This document shows, in pieces, positions 20,513-22,364 of a stretch of DNA of 22,364 nt (position 1 is its first letter; every line of letters begins with the position of its first letter). Both the position numbers and the translations under genes were made by a program. This DNA comes from a virus. The notes under the pieces were generated by a model that did no database searches, had not been told where the DNA came from, and saw only the letters and a program-made list of their open reading frames with translations. The DNA lies in IMG/VR virus record IMGVR_UViG_3300036766_000195, positions 1 through 22,364 of that record; one strand, written 5' to 3'.

Positions 20513-21385
20513 ATGAACCTAAACGGCGCAATCGACAGCTACGCGAAGGCGTTAAAGGCCCGTGGGCTTAGCTTGGGAAGCATAACGGGCTATTCCCGCG
20601 TTTTGAACATGCTTTCGAAGGCTACACAAGCTGAATGGCCGCGCTATCCCGAACTCGTTGATTGGGTGTCGGGCATGGAGAATCTCAATAAGACGACGAT
20701 GCATCATCGGGTGTCCGCCGTCAAGAGTTTCTTTGCATGGGCCTTCGATATGGAGTACATCCCGGCCAACCCCGCCGCGAAACTCATTACCCCCAAGCGG
20801 GCCAAGGGACTGCCGGAGATACTCACCGAATCGCAAGTAATGTGGCTGCTCAGGGAATGGACACCCTACTACGACAAGCGAGACGCCTTCCTGATTCCCC
20901 GTGATAAGGCCATCGTCAGGATGTACCTCTTGACGGGCCTACGGCGGGCGGAACTCTGTTCCCTTGACGTGGGGGACATCAACCTAGCGGCTAAGACGGT
21001 CAGCGTACGTCACGGCAAGGGGGACAAGGCCCGCGTAGTGCCGCTATCTACCAGCCTCGTATTCGCCCTCAAAGAGTTCGTGCATGGGCGGGAGCCGGGC
21101 GAACCGCTGTTCCTTGGCAAGAACATCAGAGGCGAGCGCAAGCGGCTGGCCCCGGACGCGGTAACGTACATCTTCGTCCGCAAGGTGTCACCGGCAATAG
21201 GGCGAAAAGTCACACCGCACATGTGCCGCCATTCATGCGGTACGATGCTGGCCCGGCGCGGCAAGAACATTCACGATATCAAGGACTGGCTAGGCCATGA
21301 ATCGCTAGACACGACCACCTTGTATTTGCACACGTCAGGCCGGGACTTGCGGGCCTTAGCCGACTCGCTAGACGATATCGCCTGA
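20513..21385 (+). CDS. int: Tyrosine recombinase integrase
   Basis: The frame is open from 20381, but codons before ~20500 translate the antisense of the tRNA fragment, so a later start is preferred. ATG 20513 has AGGAG ten bases upstream; ATG 20504 is only one base from it. The 290-residue product has an N-terminal SAM-like DNA-binding domain (1-90). The catalytic domain has R144 (TGLRRAE), K169 (RHGKGDKAR), H236 and R239 (HMCRHS), H262 (WLGH) and Y271 (TLYLH). All expected catalytic residues are present. It should integrate the phage at a host tRNA-Gly gene through the adjacent attP. A strong terminator follows. Confidence 0.93.
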   Translation: MNLNGAIDSYAKALKARGLSLGSITGYSRVLNMLSKATQAEWPRYPELVDWVSGMENLNKTTMHHRVSAVKSFFAWAFDMEYIPANPAAKLITPKRAKGLPEILTESQVMWLLREWTPYYDKRDAFLIPRDKAIVRMYLLTGLRRAELCSLDVGDINLAAKTVSVRHGKGDKARVVPLSTSLVFALKEFVHGREPGEPLFLGKNIRGERKRLAPDAVTYIFVRKVSPAIGRKVTPHMCRHSCGTMLARRGKNIHDIKDWLGHESLDTTTLYLHTSGRDLRALADSLDDIA

Positions 21386-21410
21386 CGGCTGCTGTTAGGA
21401 GCATCTCCCG

Positions 21411-21450
21411 AACCCCTTGATTGCCTAGCACGCATCAGGGGGTTTCTTTG
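21411..21450 (+). terminator. Rho-independent terminator after the integrase
   Basis: ACCCCTTGAT (21412-21421) pairs with ATCAGGGGGT (21434-21443) with one G-T pair, followed by a T-rich TTTCTTTGTTGT run. It isolates the integrase from the next gene. Confidence 0.85.
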
Positions 21451-21453
21451 TTG

Positions 21454-21466
21454 TCACTCGTAGTGA
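21454..21466. promoter_or_regulatory. Short palindrome, possible operator or promoter overlap
   Basis: TCACTCGTAGTGA is a perfect five-base inverted repeat with a 3-nt centre, ~35 nt before the basic-protein start. A weak promoter reading TTCTTT, 17 nt, TACGCT with TGA before the -10 overlaps it. A regulatory site is plausible but unproven. Confidence 0.3.
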
Positions 21467-21500
21467 TACGCTGTCCCACGTAGAGAGAGGAGTAACAGCC

Positions 21501-21800
21501 ATGCCCAAAGGTCAGTACACGAGAGGTAAGACACAATCCCTGTCTGTCCGCTTACAGGAGCTAACAGAGGAAGTGAGGCAGCTAGAAGGCTTCCGTACCA
21601 CTATCGATGCATACCTAGCAGGCTCAAGCTCAGCACCTAAGGCACCTCGACGTAAGCGCCGAACGAAGGCAGAGATGCTAGAGGCCGCTGCTAACGCTGC
21701 TACCCCCGTCAAACGCTCCCGCAAGCCTGCCCGGCGCAAGAAGGCTGCCACTACGGCCCGTAAGCCACGCAAGAAGGCTACCCCCAAGGCAACCGAGTAA
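21501..21800 (+). CDS. Histone-tail-like basic DNA-binding protein
   Basis: The 99-residue protein has a short helical N-terminus (SLSVRLQELTEEVRQLEGF, probable coiled coil). A long Lys/Arg/Ala/Pro tail begins near residue 47 (APRRKRRTKAEMLEAAANAA, then SRKPARRKKAATTARKPRKK). Such tails resemble histone H1 and the C-terminal arms of some bacterial HU proteins and probably bind DNA without sequence specificity. It could help genome compaction or integrase complex formation. AGGAG lies nine bases before ATG 21501. The same frame stays open for 51 codons after the TAA and there encodes an AT-hook-like RGRPPKPSPR. Confidence 0.75.
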   Translation: MPKGQYTRGKTQSLSVRLQELTEEVRQLEGFRTTIDAYLAGSSSAPKAPRRKRRTKAEMLEAAANAATPVKRSRKPARRKKAATTARKPRKKATPKATE

Positions 21801-22128
21801 CAGGCCACCACGGCTAACAGGGACGGCAGTAAGGCTAGGCAGGCTAGAGGGCGTCCGCCCAAGCCATCTCCCCGCCTGATGCTGTCCGAAAAACCTTTGC
21901 CCTCCGCCTAAATATCCACATGCGTACTATCGTCTGGCGTTCCTCTTTTGGCTGAATGCGGAACGCCGCCGAACCTGTATGCCTGTCAGCCGGGATAGCC
22001 GCTGCCTTGCAAGCTGACAGGCCGTATCGGGGCCAGTCGGGCAGGCAGGCTGAAGCTAATGTGTCAAAGGGAATAGCTCGTGTGGTTATGTCTAAAGGGC
22101 GGCTAAACGCGCTAGGGGCAGGGGGGCG
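21801..22128. other. Mainly non-coding region rich in inverted repeats
   Basis: No convincing independent gene is seen. The first 153 nt continue the frame of the basic protein after its stop. GGCGTTC/GAACGCC arms lie near 21937-21967, and a longer perfect pair at 21981-22022. GGCAGGCT recurs at 21838, 22044 and, beyond this stretch, 22151. These could be regulatory or replication-related, but no origin signature such as regular iterons or an AT-rich tract is present. Confidence 0.5.
21981..22022. repeat. Perfect 10-bp inverted repeat
   Basis: GCCTGTCAGC (21981-21990) and GCTGACAGGC (22013-22022) are exact complements with a 22-nt loop. No T-run follows on either strand. It may be a protein-binding site or RNA hairpin. 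Confidence 0.7.
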
Positions 22129-22137
22129 TTAGCCGCC
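22098..22137 (-). terminator. Hairpin at the end of the right-edge minus gene
   Basis: GGCGGCTAA (22098-22106) and TTAGCCGCC (22129-22137) pair exactly. The stem extends by a further ACGC/GCG part with a bulge. The right arm includes the TAA of the minus-strand gene. No clear T-run follows on the minus strand, so it is a terminator-like hairpin of uncertain strength. Confidence 0.45.
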
Positions 22138-22305
22138 ACAATCGAGAGGGGGCAGGCTAATCGTGGGTTGGCTGGCCGGGGTAGCGTAGGCGTGACTCTG
22201 CCCGCAAGAGCACACGAGCCACACCCTACAGCCATCAGCCGAGCGTGTGTGCTTAACGTTGATGGTGCTATGGACAATCGGTGTTGCCTTCTTGCGCTTG
22301 AACAT
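22129..22305 (-). CDS. Small Cys-motif protein (58 aa), unknown
   Basis: The preferred start is ATG 22305 (MFKRKKATPIVHSTINVKH), preceded by AAAGGGAG; the frame is open further upstream to the window edge. The protein is basic at the N-terminus and has a C26-x5-C32-x-C34 cluster in GCRVWLVCSCGQSH, a possible partial zinc site, then a Pro/Ser-rich end. It is on the strand opposite the integrase. A hairpin covers its stop. No family recognised. Confidence 0.5.
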   Translation of the reverse strand: MFKRKKATPIVHSTINVKHTRSADGCRVWLVCSCGQSHAYATPASQPTISLPPLDCGG

Positions 22306-22364
22306 GGCGGCTACTCCCTTTACTCGAATAGCGATAAGCGTCTTAGCTTCGGCGCGGTGCATAG

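Noticed and set aside
1-22364. CRISPR array, insertion sequence, rRNA or toxin-antitoxin pair
   Set aside because: No regularly spaced palindromic repeats, transposase motifs, rRNA stretches or recognisable toxin-antitoxin proteins were seen on either strand.

Overview
The window is about 22 kb of a temperate, long-tailed (siphovirus-type) phage genome or unintegrated prophage genome. It holds head-tail joining and tail genes, a complete terminase, a GH24 endolysin, many small HNH-type genes and a tyrosine integrase beside a tRNA-Gly fragment that looks like attP. Phage genes lie on both sides of the putative attP, so the sequence looks like a free or episomal genome rather than a prophage edge. 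Portal, protease and capsid genes are not here and presumably lie to the left; no CI/Cro-type regulator was recognised. The host is uncertain. A lipoprotein with Pro/Thr-rich PTNT-type linkers recalls Chloroflexota secreted proteins, and the Gp37-like tail-hub segment recalls families also seen in actinophages; both are weak clues.

Left block, plus strand, 1-13859: a repeat-rich virion protein cut by the window edge; a gp6-like head-tail connector carrying the same repeat module as an insertion; a gp10-like joining protein; a tail-terminator-like protein; a 40-codon zinc-motif ORF; two paralogous tail tube proteins; an HNH endonuclease; the G/GT tail assembly chaperone with a CCCTTTC slippery heptamer; the tape measure protein; the distal tail protein; several fibre/tip proteins; a hub protein ending in HxH metal-binding motifs; and a holin candidate. 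A strong terminator at 13884-13924 closes the block. Most starts overlap or abut the preceding stop (TAATG or ATGA), so this is one translationally coupled operon.

Middle block, minus strand, 18534-13935: two HNH-type proteins, a zinc-ribbon protein, a small zinc/NUMOD3-like protein, GH24 endolysin, small terminase, large terminase and a third HNH gene, again nearly all overlapping. A good extended -10 promoter at 18660-18632 faces this operon. Its leader contains a hairpin with a short T-run. Having terminase and lysis genes convergent with the structural genes is an unusual order.

Right block, 18600-22364: a divergent promoter drives a plus-strand lipoprotein (possible moron or superinfection-exclusion protein). 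Two small genes, the attP-like region, the integrase with its terminator, and a histone-tail-like basic protein follow. Next comes a mainly non-coding stretch rich in inverted repeats, and a small minus-strand Cys-motif protein at the right edge.

No clearly new system is evident. The points most worth a second look are the tRNA 5'-half attP candidate, the lipoprotein, the slippery tail-chaperone site, the shared repeat module in the connector, the accumulation of HNH-derived ORFs, and the in-frame AT-hook after the stop of the basic protein.
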